The notes under the pieces: generated by a model
The model's database searches: none
The model's input: only the letters and a program-made list of their open reading frames with translations
Told to the model about the DNA's origin: nothing
Translations under genes and position numbers: made by a program
Part shown: one piece after another, positions 1 through 13,283 of the stretch
How the letters are laid out: each line of letters starts with the position of its first letter
How positions within the stretch are numbered: the stretch's first letter is position 1
Source of the DNA: Colletotrichum lupini
Taxonomy: Eukaryota; Ascomycota; Sordariomycetes; Glomerellales; Glomerellaceae
DNA: 64,000 nucleotides
Assembly: GCF_023278565.1 (NCBI RefSeq)
Contig: NC_064672.1
Location: 6,138,001-6,202,000 of the forward strand
Direction of reading: 5' to 3'

Positions 1-3000
1 TATTATTAACCTTATTAATCTTATTTCTAAAGTCCGTATAGGACTAGTCGGTAATATTTTTAAAAATAGAGATAGTACTTTTAGTAGTATTATTAGCGAC
101 GTCGGACTTAATAGACTTTCTTCTATCCTAGTTAATAAGCTTATAATATTAAACACGATAGTTAAGAGCATAGTAGCTAGGATATTAGTAGCCTACTTTT
201 TAATTAGAGTATTAAATATTATAACTTTTTAACCTCTTATACTTACTAAAGCTTTAGATAACTTATTACTAAAGTTAGGCTTTATTAGTAAAATTAAACC
301 TTATATAGCTAGCTCTAGGTAAATTAATAATTACGCCGTATTTATACTAAAAATAACCTTAGAAACGTAGAGCGAGAACGCTACTTCCCTTTTTAAGCGG
401 GAGTAGTAAATCGATTTATTAAGTAGTCTACCGAGGAGCGCCCTTTTAGCCTAGTTAGAATCTTATTAGTCGCCCAGGACTAGTAATAAGTAAACCTTAT
501 AGAGCTTTAGTAATATTATAGCTATTTCTAAAATATCTAGCTTTATAATATAGTCTACTAAAGATAGCTCGATATTTTAGGTATTATTACCGTCTATTTT
601 AATACTATTTAAGTAAAAAAGATATAGCGTTATACTTATTAATATCGGTCGACCCGTCCCCGGCTAAACTACCCCTAAAACTATAAAAATCTCCGTTATT
701 AACTAATATTTAAGTAGCTTAATAACTAAAACTAAGCCTAAGTCCGCTACTAAACCCTTTTTAACTAGTTAAGTATTATTAACTACGCTTTAAAGGGTCG
801 ATAATTTTAAAAACGCAGCTCTAATCTCCTTAATAACTCCTCTATTTCTAACCCCTTTAACCTCATTTTTTTTATTTCTAGCTTACTTAACTCCTACTCT
901 TTACTAGTCTTATAGGGTTAAGGCTCTTATTAATAACTATATAAAGATTAAGTCTAATATAAAAAATAACGTTAATAAACGCCTAGATATATCTCTAAAT
1001 AAAAATAGACTATTCGGTAAGTAGAACTATTACTTAGACTTATCCGGCTAGCTCGGTTATAAACGACATAATACCTACTTATATAAGGATTCTATTTAAG
1101 ATATAAGAGTATCTAAACGGTTTCGTAAATTATAAAAAATATTAAATTATATATTAAAATTTAAAAAATAGTTATAGTAAATTATAGAGTATATAAAGGA
1201 GATTAATAGTATAAGCCCTCCGTAATTAAAGAACGTATTATATAAGAATATTCTTATAACTTTTAATAAATGTTCTATACCCGACGTACCGTTAGCTAAT
1301 TTTATTTTTAAGTGCGTTATTAAAGCTAAAAAAGTAACTATTTTAATATAATTTAAGGACGCGAGTATTTACTATCGATGCCGAAACTTATTATAAGTTC
1401 TCTAGCCTTTAAGTCCTTTATTACTTAAAGCGGGCCTTTTATAATTACTAAAGAAGTATAAACCGCGCTTTTTAAAAGCCGAAGATCGACTTTTATACTA
1501 CTTAAAAAAGAAAAAAAACCTTTTATAAAAGGGTATTTACCGCGAGTTTTCTTACTAATTCTAGGGTTAAAATATATAAATATTATAAGTTTATTATAAT
1601 ACGAAGCTAAATTATTAAATTAAATCTAGGTTTTACCTCTTTATTATTCTTTTAAGTATTCTAAAACTCTTATAATATCCGCCCGCTATAATTCGTAAAC
1701 GTTATTATAAGTAGTAAATAGCGTGCGCTATATTTAAAATAATTTATAATTAAGCTAAAAGTCTTTAAGAATAGTTATTTATATTTACTAGCTAGTATTA
1801 AAACTAAATAAGTATACTATTATATAAGCTTATAAAAGCTTTAAAATATAAAAAAATTAATAAGGATATTAAGACGTACTGCCTACCGTAACTAGAATAC
1901 CTATGTTTATTTTTAATAATAACCGTTTAATTACTTATTAGATCTTATACTTACGAAAAGACAATTTATAGCTTATCTTATTACCTATTTAAATAGTATC
2001 CGCTCTATTACTTAGTACTTCTCTTTAAGCTTACTTATTACTTATTAACTAGAGTAGTAAATACTAAGGATCTTTTATACCGCTTACTAGCTTTATAGCG
2101 TCGTTATAAGCTTTATTCTATTATAATACTTAACGGCTCTATTATTATACTAAGAGGCTCGACTATTAATACTAAACCTTATTTTATTTATATATATATA
2201 CTACTTAGTCTACTATTATCTTCTAAGGTCGACGAAAAGCTAAAGTAAGTAATTTCTAAATTATTACTATAGATAGGTAGAAAAAAGTACTTTTCGGGGT
2301 TCGAAGATATTAGACTACCCTAGGACATTCGTTACGGTACTTATTTCGCCCTAAGCGATCTAACTTATACTTAACTAAAAGTATAAATAAGGCTAATAAG
2401 GGTATCCTTATATAAGGGGATTATATACTTATTATATAAATATAGGGTTTCTTCTTATAGCTATTTATTCGTTATACTTATTAATATATATAGAATGACC
2501 CCTACCTATTTAACTACTACTTAATAAAAGCTATAATAAGGTTAATTAGTTTTGACGAGGTTCGAGCAAGGTACGCTACGTGTTTAAAGACTAGTTTATT
2601 TAATTAGCTATTTTTATATTAATAGCTACCCCCGAATAGCGGGGTTCGGCTAGCTACTGACGCGCTCCGGCTATTAATCTATAGTACCTAGAGTCCTTAA
2701 TATAAAGCCTTAACTAGCTATTTCTAAAGTTCCTATATTACTCTCTAGCCTTATTTATCCTTAGTAATTACTAAGTCTATTTAGTAGCTCTTTACTTATT
2801 TATATATAAATACGTTTAGGCTTTTTTAATATCTAGTTCTTTATATAATAGTTCTAACTACCTTAGTCTCCCTTAATACTTAGCTTTGTGCGGTTATTAC
2901 TTAATTATATACTACTTTAGGGTATTAGTCTATTTAAATCGGACTATTTTACTAACTACTTTACGCTTTTTTAGTATAATTTAGAAAATATGTCTTCTTA

Positions 3001-5756
3001 GAAGCGCTTCGATTCTCTAGCGCTAGAGCCTTTAAGAACTATTATATAATAGTATAATTTGCTTTGTTATTTATTATCCTCTTTAATAAAAGTAGTGGGC
3101 GTTAGTAGTAAGTAAGGTAGGCTTTCAGCGATAAGGGCGATCCTTAGGGCATATTAGTGTTAATTCTAGATATTTCGGATCGGGATCTATCTAAGTTAAT
3201 CTCGGTATCTAAAAGAACTAGTAATTTAACGCACCGCTACTTCGTTAGTACGTCCCTTCCCTATATTACGTAGGAGTTAGCTATATAAAAGACTATAAAA
3301 AGCGCTTAGTACGGCTAGGGGAAATAGGTATATTATAATTTCCTTAAGCCCTAGGCTTTATATATCTATCTTATATATGATTAATATAGTGCGTGTTTAC
3401 TCTCGTATATAACTATTTAAGAGCAGCCTGTGTATTTTAGTAGGGTAGCTTAGTCTTTATATTATTAAGGTATTTATAATTCTTTTAACCGTGTTAAATA
3501 GTATAATTAGCCCTATAGATTTTGTGCGTTATATAGTTCCTTTATTTAGCTTTTTAAAACCTTCTTAAAGTGTTTTAGATAATAGCCGAGTTAGAGGATA
3601 TGCGCACGAGGTATAGTATAATTAATTTATTAGGCCTATACTAGTACACTCGTTATAACGATTATCACACTATACTTTAGGGATACTACGGTCTCCTATA
3701 AGCATAACTAAGTTTACTAAGAATATACTAGTATACGGGGTCTTTAATCCACTATAAAGATAGTTAGTATATCCTAATAGCTACTTATTCCTTATTTTTA
3801 TTAACATATTTTATTAACCCCTGCTTAATAGTCGTGCCCTAATAGCATTTTCTCCCTATCTAAAATACTAGTTTAGTAATACTATTAGGATCCGGGGCCT
3901 TTAGCTATATTAGCTACCTTAATAAATTAAGCTTATTAAGCGTTATTATAGAAGAATAGTAATATACGTAGCTAAGTGCATTTCTAATTTAGAAATATTA
4001 CGTAAAGAGCACGGAACTTATTAGCGTGCCGTTTATAAGGAGATATATAAGGGCTTATAATATGCGTAATATAAAATAAAGTATAGTAGAAGGGCAATAA
4101 GTAAGAGAGGAATAACTATATTATTAAGAATTATTAAAAAACTACTAGTAAGTTAGGCGGTTAGGTATGCTATAGAGCAGTAACTAAGACGATAATTTAT
4201 TTTTAATAGGTAGTAAATAGATTAGTAAGTCCTTTAGGGTAGTAGGCTAAATAAGGGTTTATTATAAAAAGGTTAGATAAAGGCTACTTAGGGGTTAAGC
4301 CTCTTAGCTAAGAAGTAAAGAGGGCGTAGGTAGCTAGAGTATAGCTCCGAGGGTAATTCGGTAAGTAGTATAAAAAGCCCTTTATAAGTACTCGCTCGAC
4401 CCGTAAGTAGTAAATAAGCGCTAGGCTTAGTACTAGGTAGTAAGACTAGTTAACTCGGGTATTTTATAAATAAACAGTAAGATTTTTAATAGAGTCGCTA
4501 CTTAAATAATATAATTTTAAAAAAGTAATATTAAGCTAAGAGCAGGGCTATATAAAGATTTATATTTTAAATAAGAAAGTAATAAATAGTAATAATAGGG
4601 TTCTTACGCGTTTATATAAAAAGGTAATATAGACTTTCGGATTAAGTACGGACGTTCTATTTAGTTAAGTGGGCAGTACAGAGCCCGACTTATTATAAGC
4701 TATTTTTAATAAGCAGGGGACCTAATTACTTACTTCTTAGTAGTCGGTCTCGGTATTATATTAAGGAGCATAACTTAAAAATAGAATAAAAGTAGGCCGG
4801 GGATATAAGTACTACTATGCGGCACTTAATAAGAAATAACCTATTCTAAACGCGAGGTCCGTAATAGATTTATTAGTAATGAAATTCTAAAGGCTTATAT
4901 CTAGAAGTATAAGCTCGATATATAAGTCACGTTATTTATAGTAAAATTTTTTATATAGATACGATAAATTTTAATATCCTATTAGCCGCTACTAAACCGT
5001 TAGTATAAACCTAAATTATGTTTTAAGGGCTTCGGGTCTAATATCTTAAACCCGTTACGATCGAAGCCCTTAAGTTTAGTATTTTATTAGTATATTATTA
5101 TACTAATAATACTTTATATATTATTTTTAAGATAGTTATCGGCTTTTTATAGGCTATATATATACGGGAGACTATATATGTTCGCTAAGGATTTAGAATA
5201 CTATTTTAGCGTTATTGCCTATATTTTTAATAAAAAGTAAAGAAACGATAGCGTAGAGGCGGGGTTAGTTTTAATACTAATCTCCGCTATAGGCCTATAT
5301 TACCTAGCCTAGCTCGAATAGTAAATAGCTATTACGATTTTAGCTAAGGTTCAAAATATAATATAGTTAGGAGCACGTTAGTATATAATAATAGATTTTA
5401 AATTATAAATTAAGTTCTATATATTACGAGATCGCGTGCTAAAGTAGTATTAAGAGTCTTAGTAAAGCCTTAACCCCTTTTCTTATAGTAGCGCGCCGCT
5501 AGTATAGTGCGATTTTAGTTTTCTCTTCTTTATATTATGCTTTATATAGACGTATTTAGACCCGATACTACGGGTTATTATAATCTATTTATTATATATA
5601 TTAACTATTAACCTAACTCTTTAGAGCTATAACGCTCATATTATAACTACTATAGTATAGTCTTATATCTAAATAATCTTATCCGGGGTTAATAGGCCTA
5701 TTATTATAATAGTATTAAACTCGCTAAATATTTTTTTAAGAGTAATCTAAATAAAT
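1..5756. other. RIP-saturated AT-rich DNA, no gene recognised
   Basis: Almost every CpA and TpG is missing and TA steps dominate, while CpG is kept. That is the pattern left by repeat-induced point mutation of duplicated DNA in Pezizomycotina. All six frames are broken by TAA and TAG within tens of codons. Some stretches (for example about 1,290-1,570 on the plus strand) read like former coding sequence if TAG/TAA are taken as former CAG/CAA/TGG, but I could match none to a family. The only structure picked out is a short inverted repeat near 5,022-5,073. Confidence 0.85.
5022..5073. repeat. Short perfect inverted repeat (hairpin)
   Basis: The 12-base arm TTAAGGGCTTCG at about 5,023-5,034 is matched by its reverse complement at about 5,062-5,073, with a loop of roughly 27 bases. 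Weaker symmetry continues a few bases outward. It could be the abutting ends of a decayed inverted-repeat transposon. A fungal terminator cannot be inferred from this. Confidence 0.5.
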
Positions 5757-6455
5757 GCTTATAGAGGCTAGTATAGTATAGCTAGGTTATCGTAATATAT
5801 ACTTTTTCTGAGTTACGTAGCCGATATACTACGGTTCGCTAATATAATAACTTAGGTTTTAGTTTTTAACTAAACGGTTTACTTTTTATTTTATAAGCTT
5901 AGCGGGGATATTAATATATAAATCTAAGTAATTTCGTTCTATTAATATATAATAAGGCTATATATATCTTAGCTAAATTATATTATAATTAAGCTTACTA
6001 AGTATTATATACTTAAAAGCTAAAAGCGTACTTAATTAACCCCCCCGGCCCGCTCCGCAAGACTTATTTAACCTTACGTTTATATAAACGCTAGCCTAGT
6101 ATAATAAGTATCCGTTTAACCCTAGTCTACTACCCCCGATAAGTAAATATAAACTATTCATTAGTATTTAAAAAGTATTAGATAAAAAATAGAGCTATAT
6201 ACGGCTTAGATAGGGTAAATATATATATATAACCGTAGATAGTAGCGTAAGTTACTAAGTACGTAGATTTAAAAGTATAATAATAATATCAGGAGGCCGG
6301 CTTAGTAATATACTTAAAGAGAATATATAAATCTAGGACCGGCTCCGGTTTATTTAGTAAGTATATATAAAAGGGAATTTAAACTAGGTTTTTATACTTA
6401 ACGTCTAGCGTTATGAAGCGTTATAATTAATTCGATAATTAATAATAAGAGACGT
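5757..6455. repeat. LTR-like dispersed repeat, copy A (~700 bp)
   Basis: This segment aligns base for base, apart from transitions and small indels, with 31,712-32,412 in the same orientation. Shared landmarks include a CCCCCCGGCCCGCTC block (about 6,042 here, about 31,990 in the other copy) and the closing AATAATAAGAGACGT. Length, direct orientation and abrupt loss of similarity at both ends suit a solo LTR or the LTR of a decayed retrotransposon. TG...CA ends cannot be confirmed because RIP has rewritten such dinucleotides. The 26 kb between the copies contains unrelated elements, so they are probably two separate insertions. Confidence 0.6.
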
Positions 6456-6590
6456 TCTGAGAGTAGCTACGTTGGCTGTGCTGCGACTCTACTTTCTCGA
6501 GATAAACTAGTGCCTCGACTGTATGTTTACCTGTGAGACAAAATGGGCTCTTATGGGAGGATTGGATAAACCTGTTATGAGATTAGTGCT
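6455..6590. other. Patch with strand-asymmetric RIP signature
   Basis: By direct count this stretch holds about 16 TpG but only one CpA, whereas the flanks have lost both. That is what is expected if C-to-T change hit only one strand, in contrast to the two-strand loss elsewhere. It begins at the right edge of LTR-like copy A, so it may be unique flanking DNA reached by leakage of RIP from the repeat. No open frame of note is present. Confidence 0.6.
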
Positions 6591-8559
6591 AGGCGTTAAT
6601 AATTTAGATATAGGTTATCGACGGCCTCTTATAATAATCGTAGCATACGTCCGTAAGTAACGTAACGATTTGCCTTATTACTATATATTTTATAAACTAT
6701 ATCGATATTCGGGTACTAAACTAACTAAAGTATCTTTATTTATTACGTAAATAATTACGAAAAGTAGTAAATATTTACAACGTAACTAGGTATCCCTTTT
6801 TTTTAGTAATAAAAATAAAATCGGCGTCTTTTAGCGCTTACCTATAGACGTAGTATACTCTTATAAGTATTTTATAGCAATATTATCTCGATTAATATTA
6901 GTAGCTCCTTTAGAGCTTTTGTTATGTCTTATTTTAACGATTTTTAGGAGTTCTAGTTGGCAGGGGTTTTTAGAGTAAGGTCGAGGGCTCTCTTTATAAA
7001 GATTACTTATATTTTTTAGTAATGTTTTTTATATTAGCTAATGCTATACGAATATTAGTTATTAGCGTAGAATAAAAGGTTATTTACCTCGGCCGTGCTA
7101 TTATAGTATTTAGTTATTAAATAGAGAGCTAGCTACGTTAATAGCGCGAGGTCTAGTTTAGATATTACGATAGTATACTAAGATAATAGGCCCCCTAGAA
7201 ACATAGGCTCTAAAGCTAGTTTTCGAACTTATAACATAGAGGTATATAATTCTAAGCTAATCCTCGCTACGAGTAGGATACCCTATATAACTAGACTAAG
7301 AAGTACTTTTATAAGGGTTTAAATACTATCTTTTAGTTAGATATATATATTTAACTAGTTTAGTATTACGAAGAGATTATTATTATAAAGTTATTAAATA
7401 TAAACGGAGTTAGTACTTAATTAAGTAAATAATACTATATATTAACTCTTTATTCTTTAAATTGCTTAGTAAGAATAAAAGGACCCCGTACTCGTACTTA
7501 GTAACTAGTATAGTTAGCTTATTTTTAAGGGTTAGCTATTTATTAAATACGCTTTTTAGCGGCTTTTTCTTAAGCTTTAGCCCCTAACTAGCCTACTTTC
7601 TAACTAATAAAGCGCTAAGGAAAAGCCTTTTAATAAATTAGTTAACTAGAGACTAAAAAGCGCTATTTAGATTTACTACTTTAATTATTATCTTATCTAG
7701 GTCTCTCGCCCTATTATATAAATAGACTATCTAAGTATAATAATAGCGCTTAATAATAATAAAAAAGTAAATACTTAAACTAACTATAGCTACTTACTCT
7801 TTAAGGGAATTAAGTCGTTTTAATATAAACGGGCTATCTAAGTTACCTTCTGGTTCGCTAGGTAGGACCTATTGCGTCTTATTAATAATACTCTAATTAC
7901 GAGCCCTCGATACTTTATAGCTATCCTATAAGCATATAAGAGTCTCTAGGCTACTAGTTTTCTCTACTTTAGGAATAGTTACTAAGATACGTCTAGCTCT
8001 ACTATTTATCCTATACTTTATAAGGGTAGTAGCGCTATTAGCCTCTACGGATTTACGTATTAATAACGCGCTTTTAAAAGCTTATAAATTAGCTTTAATA
8101 AAAGTAATTTGCGAGCGGCTAAGTATATATCTATCTAATTCTAAGCCTATTTTATTATTATATATATAAAGAAGTATAGCCGAGCTAGCTTATATCGGTT
8201 TTAAAGTAGCCTCGATACTAAATATAACCCGGGGCTAGTAAATATATCTCGAAATTATAGCTATAAACTTATCTCAAGACGAAATATCTCGGTCGAAAAA
8301 GGAACTAACCGTATTAAAATTATAATTAAAACGATAATAGAAGCTATATAACTTTTTTACTATTAATATATATACTAAGTAGTTGCTACGAAATAAAGAC
8401 TAAGTTTATAAGAGTAGGTATCTTAGAAAAAGTAAAATGGCCTTCTTAATAATAAGTATAGTAATACGAAGCAACTTTAAATACTTAACTTACTAATATA
8501 AAGTTATTAATTATAATAACTAGCTATTATAGTATTACGTATATATTACTCCCTTTTTT
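6591..8559. other. RIP-degraded DNA, nothing identified
   Basis: AT-rich with TA excess and stops in all frames. Around 6,900-7,010 a few TpG and CpA survive, so RIP is slightly lighter there, but no domain or repeat boundary was recognised. Confidence 0.7.
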
Positions 8560-8925
8560 ATAAATATATTAACGTTTAAAAAGTCTAATACTATTATAAT
8601 AGGCCTTAGTAAACCTTTAGCAATAGCTATAGTAGTTTATTTATAAATAAAATATAGGGTCGGGATGGTATTAAGTAGTACAAGTTACGGCGCTTTATTA
8701 AAATCTACTTAATACTTTATTTAGCTTTAATAACGGCTATTACTTACTACTAAGCGTAGTAAACTATATAAATTAACTTTAATCTAGCTTATATGGGATT
8801 AAGTTTAGAAAGATAATGCGTATTACGAAGAGGAAGTAATATATATTCGTTATTATTAATATAATCCCTTACTAGTGTTTGGCCTTTATTATAGACTAAA
8901 GTAGGCTTAGTAAATACTATGCTAT
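8560..8925. mobile_element. RIP-degraded MITE, copy 1
   Basis: A segment of about 350 bases ends in imperfect terminal inverted repeats: TATAATAGGCC (from about 8,596) on the left and its imperfect reverse complement ending GGCCTTTATTATAG (about 8,881-8,894) on the right. The internal block AAAATATAGGGTCGGGAT (about 8,648-8,665) and the block GAGGAAGTAATATATA (about 8,831-8,846) recur in the element at 35,755-36,150. No coding capacity is visible. This is most simply a non-autonomous DNA transposon. The outer TIR limits are approximate and the superfamily cannot be assigned; a TA target site would be possible. Confidence 0.6.
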
Positions 8926-9904
8926 ATAAGTAATATATAATTAAAGAACGTAATTAAAGCGAATAAAAGCTTATGTTTTAGAGTAAGTACTTATTATATA
9001 ATTCGTGCATTATAACTAGCCTTTTATTATTCTAACTATAATAATATAAAGAGAGGTAATACGTTTTATAATAGGCCTACCTTATTATAAACTAAAATTA
9101 CGCACTGCTTAAGTAACTAATACGGACTTATAATTTATTATAATAGCTTATAAATAGAGCTTAATAGTACGTTAACTACTTACTATAAATATTTCTAAGA
9201 GTCCGGTTTCCTCGCTAGCTATCGTATACCTAAGTATCTACGTTCTTAGCTCGGAACCGTAATTAAAATTTAAGTTAGTAAATTATAATCCCTTTTGCGG
9301 GCTTTATTATATATTTTATATTTAGGATTTTAGGTTATATAGTTAGCGGGGACTCCGCTCCTAAGTAATAAATAAATAAGGCTAGGCTACTAAAAGCTAA
9401 ATAACTAAGGATTAAGCGTAATACCCACTTCGCTTTATATATTATTTATATTATTTATTCTTTAAGTTACTTATTTAAAATTCTATTCCCGCTATTATAC
9501 ATAGTTCTTAAGTAATAAATCGTAATAAGCGCTTAGAGGTAGCGTTACTAATAAGTATAACGCGTTAAAGCGCCCTTTTATTATAAGCGTTAACATAGCC
9601 CTTACCTCGTACCTAGATCCGGTATATATACTATTAAGAGCTATCTCGGTCGGTGCTACTTAAAATATTATCTATATCCCTGCGTACTTACGTACGCTTT
9701 TTTACTTAGTTACTTATATAATTATTTATTAAAAATATAGTTTTAAGTTAGAGAGCATAGGTCTAGACCCCTCTATTTAGTACGGAAATATATCTATAAC
9801 TTAAATTATAGCTAGTAACTTATAATTTATAAGGTAGATTACGCTAATATATTATATTATAGCTAAGTAGTTACCCGAGGTTAGTATGCGGATATAGAGA
9901 GGGA
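8926..9904. other. RIP-degraded DNA, nothing identified
   Basis: AT-rich, TA-dominated sequence without open frames or recognisable repeats between the MITE and the start of the large inverted repeat. Confidence 0.6.
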
Positions 9905-12296
9905 TAGATAGGTATAACATAATAATACTATATTATAGCCTTTATAAACTATATATAAACGTTTATAGTATTACTACTTAGGCCTTAAGCGTAAACTCTT
10001 AGTTCTAACTAGTTATAATTAGTAATATTTAATAAAACTATATAAAGCGCTACTTAGTTTAAAGTATCTTTTACTTAGCTAAGGAAAAAATAGCTAATAA
10101 AAGCCTAAAATCTGCCCTATAACTCCCTTAATAAGTACTTAATAACCTACCTCCTCCTAATATAAGTACTTATTAAAGTATATTTTAATAATACTATACT
10201 ATAGCGCTTATAACTAAACTATTTTAATTATTATAAATAGTTATTTTTATTATTACTCTTATTATTATTATTGTAATAACGACGCCTATTTCCTTTTCTT
10301 TTCTTAATAAATACCGGTTATAGTACCTCTTTTATAACAAATATATAAATTTATAAAATTCTTAAAATAAGTATTTAAATACTAAACTCGCTTCTATTTA
10401 ATATTTTATTAATAACGTTAAGTAGGAGTTAAAAGCTAATATTAAAAAGCTTAGAGATAACGTTACGGTCTAAATATAATACTTTAAAACGGAAATAAGT
10501 TAATCTTAAGCGTTTACGTAAAATAATATTTTGAAAAATCTAACCTTTTTTATTTAACTTATTATTATATATTACTCTAGACGCGGTATTCTTAAGCTTA
10601 ATTCTAAACGTTTTTTTTAGAACGCGAACGATTTTTATTTTTTAAAAAATTTATAAACTAAATAATACCGGTCTACGCTCGCTTATTTTATTAATTTTTA
10701 TAATATTTAACTTAGAAATATTAGTTATTTTCCTAAAAAAGAAAGTAATAATAATAATAATAACGGTAACGAAATTATTCTTAAATACCCTAAACTCGTT
10801 ATAAAAAAGTTAGAAAATATACTTAGCTTAAATAAAAATAAAATAATTAAGTTTAAAAAGAGAGTTTTATAAATAGTATTATTGTTACGAAGGTAACTTT
10901 GTTTACCTTATTATTCGCCTTATTATCAATATTACGTAAGCAAACTATATACCATATTAATCTACGATTTCTGTAGATTATTATAGGTATTGATTATGTA
11001 AGCAATACTGCTTATATAAGCTTACGTGAGCAATGGAAAGTACTGGAAGGTAACTGAATAATCTGGAATTTACTCGAGGCGGAATTACGTACTACGATTA
11101 CGCATTCACTTACGTATACGCTTATTAATTATATCATAATTAATAAGCAATGGAATATTCCAGTAGGAGGTTTTTATGCCTATATGTAGGCGTGTATTTA
11201 CCTACCTAGACCTTTCGTTAAGCAAGCAACTTCTCATATAGTAATTCAACTATATTACTCTCTTTACTACAAAAACCTCTTTTATATACGCTTATATCCC
11301 CTATATTCATATATTCTTGCTTCTATATGAATATTCACTTTTTATATTCTTTATAAGAATATCCCGCATTACCTCGTTAAAGCTATACGTGCTAGAATTA
11401 TAAATATTATTAAAACTTATTAAACGCTCCTAAATATCCTAGCCTAAAGCTAGACCTATTTTTAGCCTATATTTATAAAAACTCGAACTACGTATTATTT
11501 TTAAATAAGAAGTATATTTTTATAATCCCGAATACTAAAAGAGTATTTTTTTTAAAAACTTAACTAATATATATATTAAATAGGGAATATATTTAATACT
11601 TTTTCTATAACGGGTATAATTATAACAATTTTTCAAAATAGTACGTATATCCGAGCTACTTAACTTTAAATTAAAGTAATTAAAGTTTATATTTAAAAAT
11701 ACTAAGACTAAGTTAATAAATATTAATGATAATATATATATATTTACGAACTTATTAAAACGGTAATTTTAAAAAATATAGTAATTAAAACTAATAGTTT
11801 ATTAACTAAGTAAATTCCCCCCCCCTCCCTTTTTTAAAAAGTAATATACGATTATTAATTAAATACTTTTTAAACTTAAACGTTAAATAGAAATAGTTAA
11901 GTATATATAGGGTTTAAGTATATAAAAAAAGGGTTATAAGTAGGTTTAGGACGTATATAATAAGAGTTAGAGAGTAACTAAGCTATTTTTTTTAATAATA
12001 ATAGCTTAGTTCTTAGTTTTTTAATACTGCGGTTATTTTTAAATATATATATTATTATTCAATATTTAAGCTTTCTTATATTATATTACTAACGAAATAA
12101 AAGGCTTTAGTACTAAATAGGATACTTATTAGCTCGACCTAGCTTTTAAAAGTTTACTTTTTAAGTTTAATAATTAGGCGCTTATATAGTAACTATACTA
12201 AGTATAGAGTAGAATAATATTAAGATTTTAATATTTAGACGGCTTAAATCTCTTATTATTATAAAATGATTTCTTTAGACTCGACGTTTAGTACGA
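9905..12296. repeat. Left arm of a large inverted repeat
   Basis: Read as reverse complement, this arm matches 13,284-15,150 along its whole length. Landmarks are the AACGACGCCTATTTCC region (about 10,279), the poly-C tract near 11,817-11,829 facing the poly-G tract near 13,751-13,764, and the outer CTTTATAAACTATATATAAACG segment near 9,942. Differences are mainly transitions, as expected when two copies are RIPped independently. The arm is about 1.88 kb once a 514-base insertion (10,883-11,396) is removed. It is probably two head-to-head copies of one transposable element. No protein domain could be read with confidence. Confidence 0.85.
10883..11396 (+). mobile_element. Solo-LTR-like insertion with 5-bp target duplication
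   Basis: This 514-base segment is absent from the matching position of the right arm. There the left-arm reading AATAGTATTA is followed directly by the bases that resume here after 11,396. It starts TGTTACGAAGG, a common start for fungal Copia-type LTRs, and is flanked by the duplicated pentamer ATTAT at 10,878-10,882 and 11,397-11,401. It keeps many CpA and TpG (about 17 of each by eye), unlike the arm around it. It therefore arrived after RIP of the inverted repeat, or escaped because it is short. The right end, GTGCTAGA, is not a canonical CA, so the exact 3' limit or the TG...CA pairing is uncertain. Confidence 0.7.
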
Positions 12297-13283
12297 GATA
12301 AGTACTAAAGTATAGGATATAACCTATTATTATAACTTAGGACTAGCTATATTACGAAATATATAAAAACTATTTAAAACGTAAGTAATAGCTTATTGCT
12401 CTTATTTAGAGGATTATAATCGTATCCCTTAAGTACATTCCTAGCGTCCGGGAATATACGGGCCGAGAGGGGTTTAAAAAAGGGTCCGGGTTTACTTAGT
12501 CTAAAATAAAGCCTTTATACCGGTTCTAGTTAGTATAATAATAAGTTAGGTTATAATTATAAAAGCATTTTAGCCTATACCGCGTAAGTATTCTATTTAA
12601 ATCGTCTTATTATTTACTCTTACGATACTCCCCTAGAGAAATAAGGTCGAGTATATTTATACTTAGGGTAATAGATAGTAATTAAGGGCTTAATAAGTAT
12701 AATTAGCTAGCCTTATTAATAAGCTACCCTACTTAAACCCCGTTTTATTAATTAAGATTAATAAATTAGTTAAATATTATATTAACTTAGTATAATAGCG
12801 CTAACTTAACTAGTTAAATAGTAGTAATAGTCTTATTTTACTTAGTTTAAGTATAGTGTTTATTAACTAAGTTATATATACGGAGGCGCTAGGTTAAATA
12901 AATATAACTTATACTAAATTCGTTATATTATAGTTTATAATTTAAAAGAGTAGTTTTATTTCTTCTATTTTTCGTTTATTAAAAATTATTTATACTTAGT
13001 AAGGAGATTAAATATATTATAAGTCGAGTCCGTAAGAATATTAGATATAGACTAAGCTTTATAACGGCTTTTAATCTCGTTATATATAGTACTAATAAAA
13101 TCGTACTCTCTATTTTAATAACTTAAAATTATATACTTAAACTCTTTATCTTCGTCCGTTAAAAAATACTTATAATTAATAAAACTTCGAACTTTATTAG
13201 GGGTATTAAGCTTGCTTAACGGAATATAGCCGAAACGAATTATATAAATATATAACGCGAAGGCAAATTACTTACTAATCGGT
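12297..13283. other. Spacer of the large inverted repeat
   Basis: About 990 bases of RIP-degraded DNA separate the two arms. Symmetry stops abruptly at the GACTCGACGTTTAGTACG / CGTACCGAACGTCGAGTC junction. No open frame or domain is recognisable, and the spacer is not itself palindromic as far as I could see. Confidence 0.6.
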
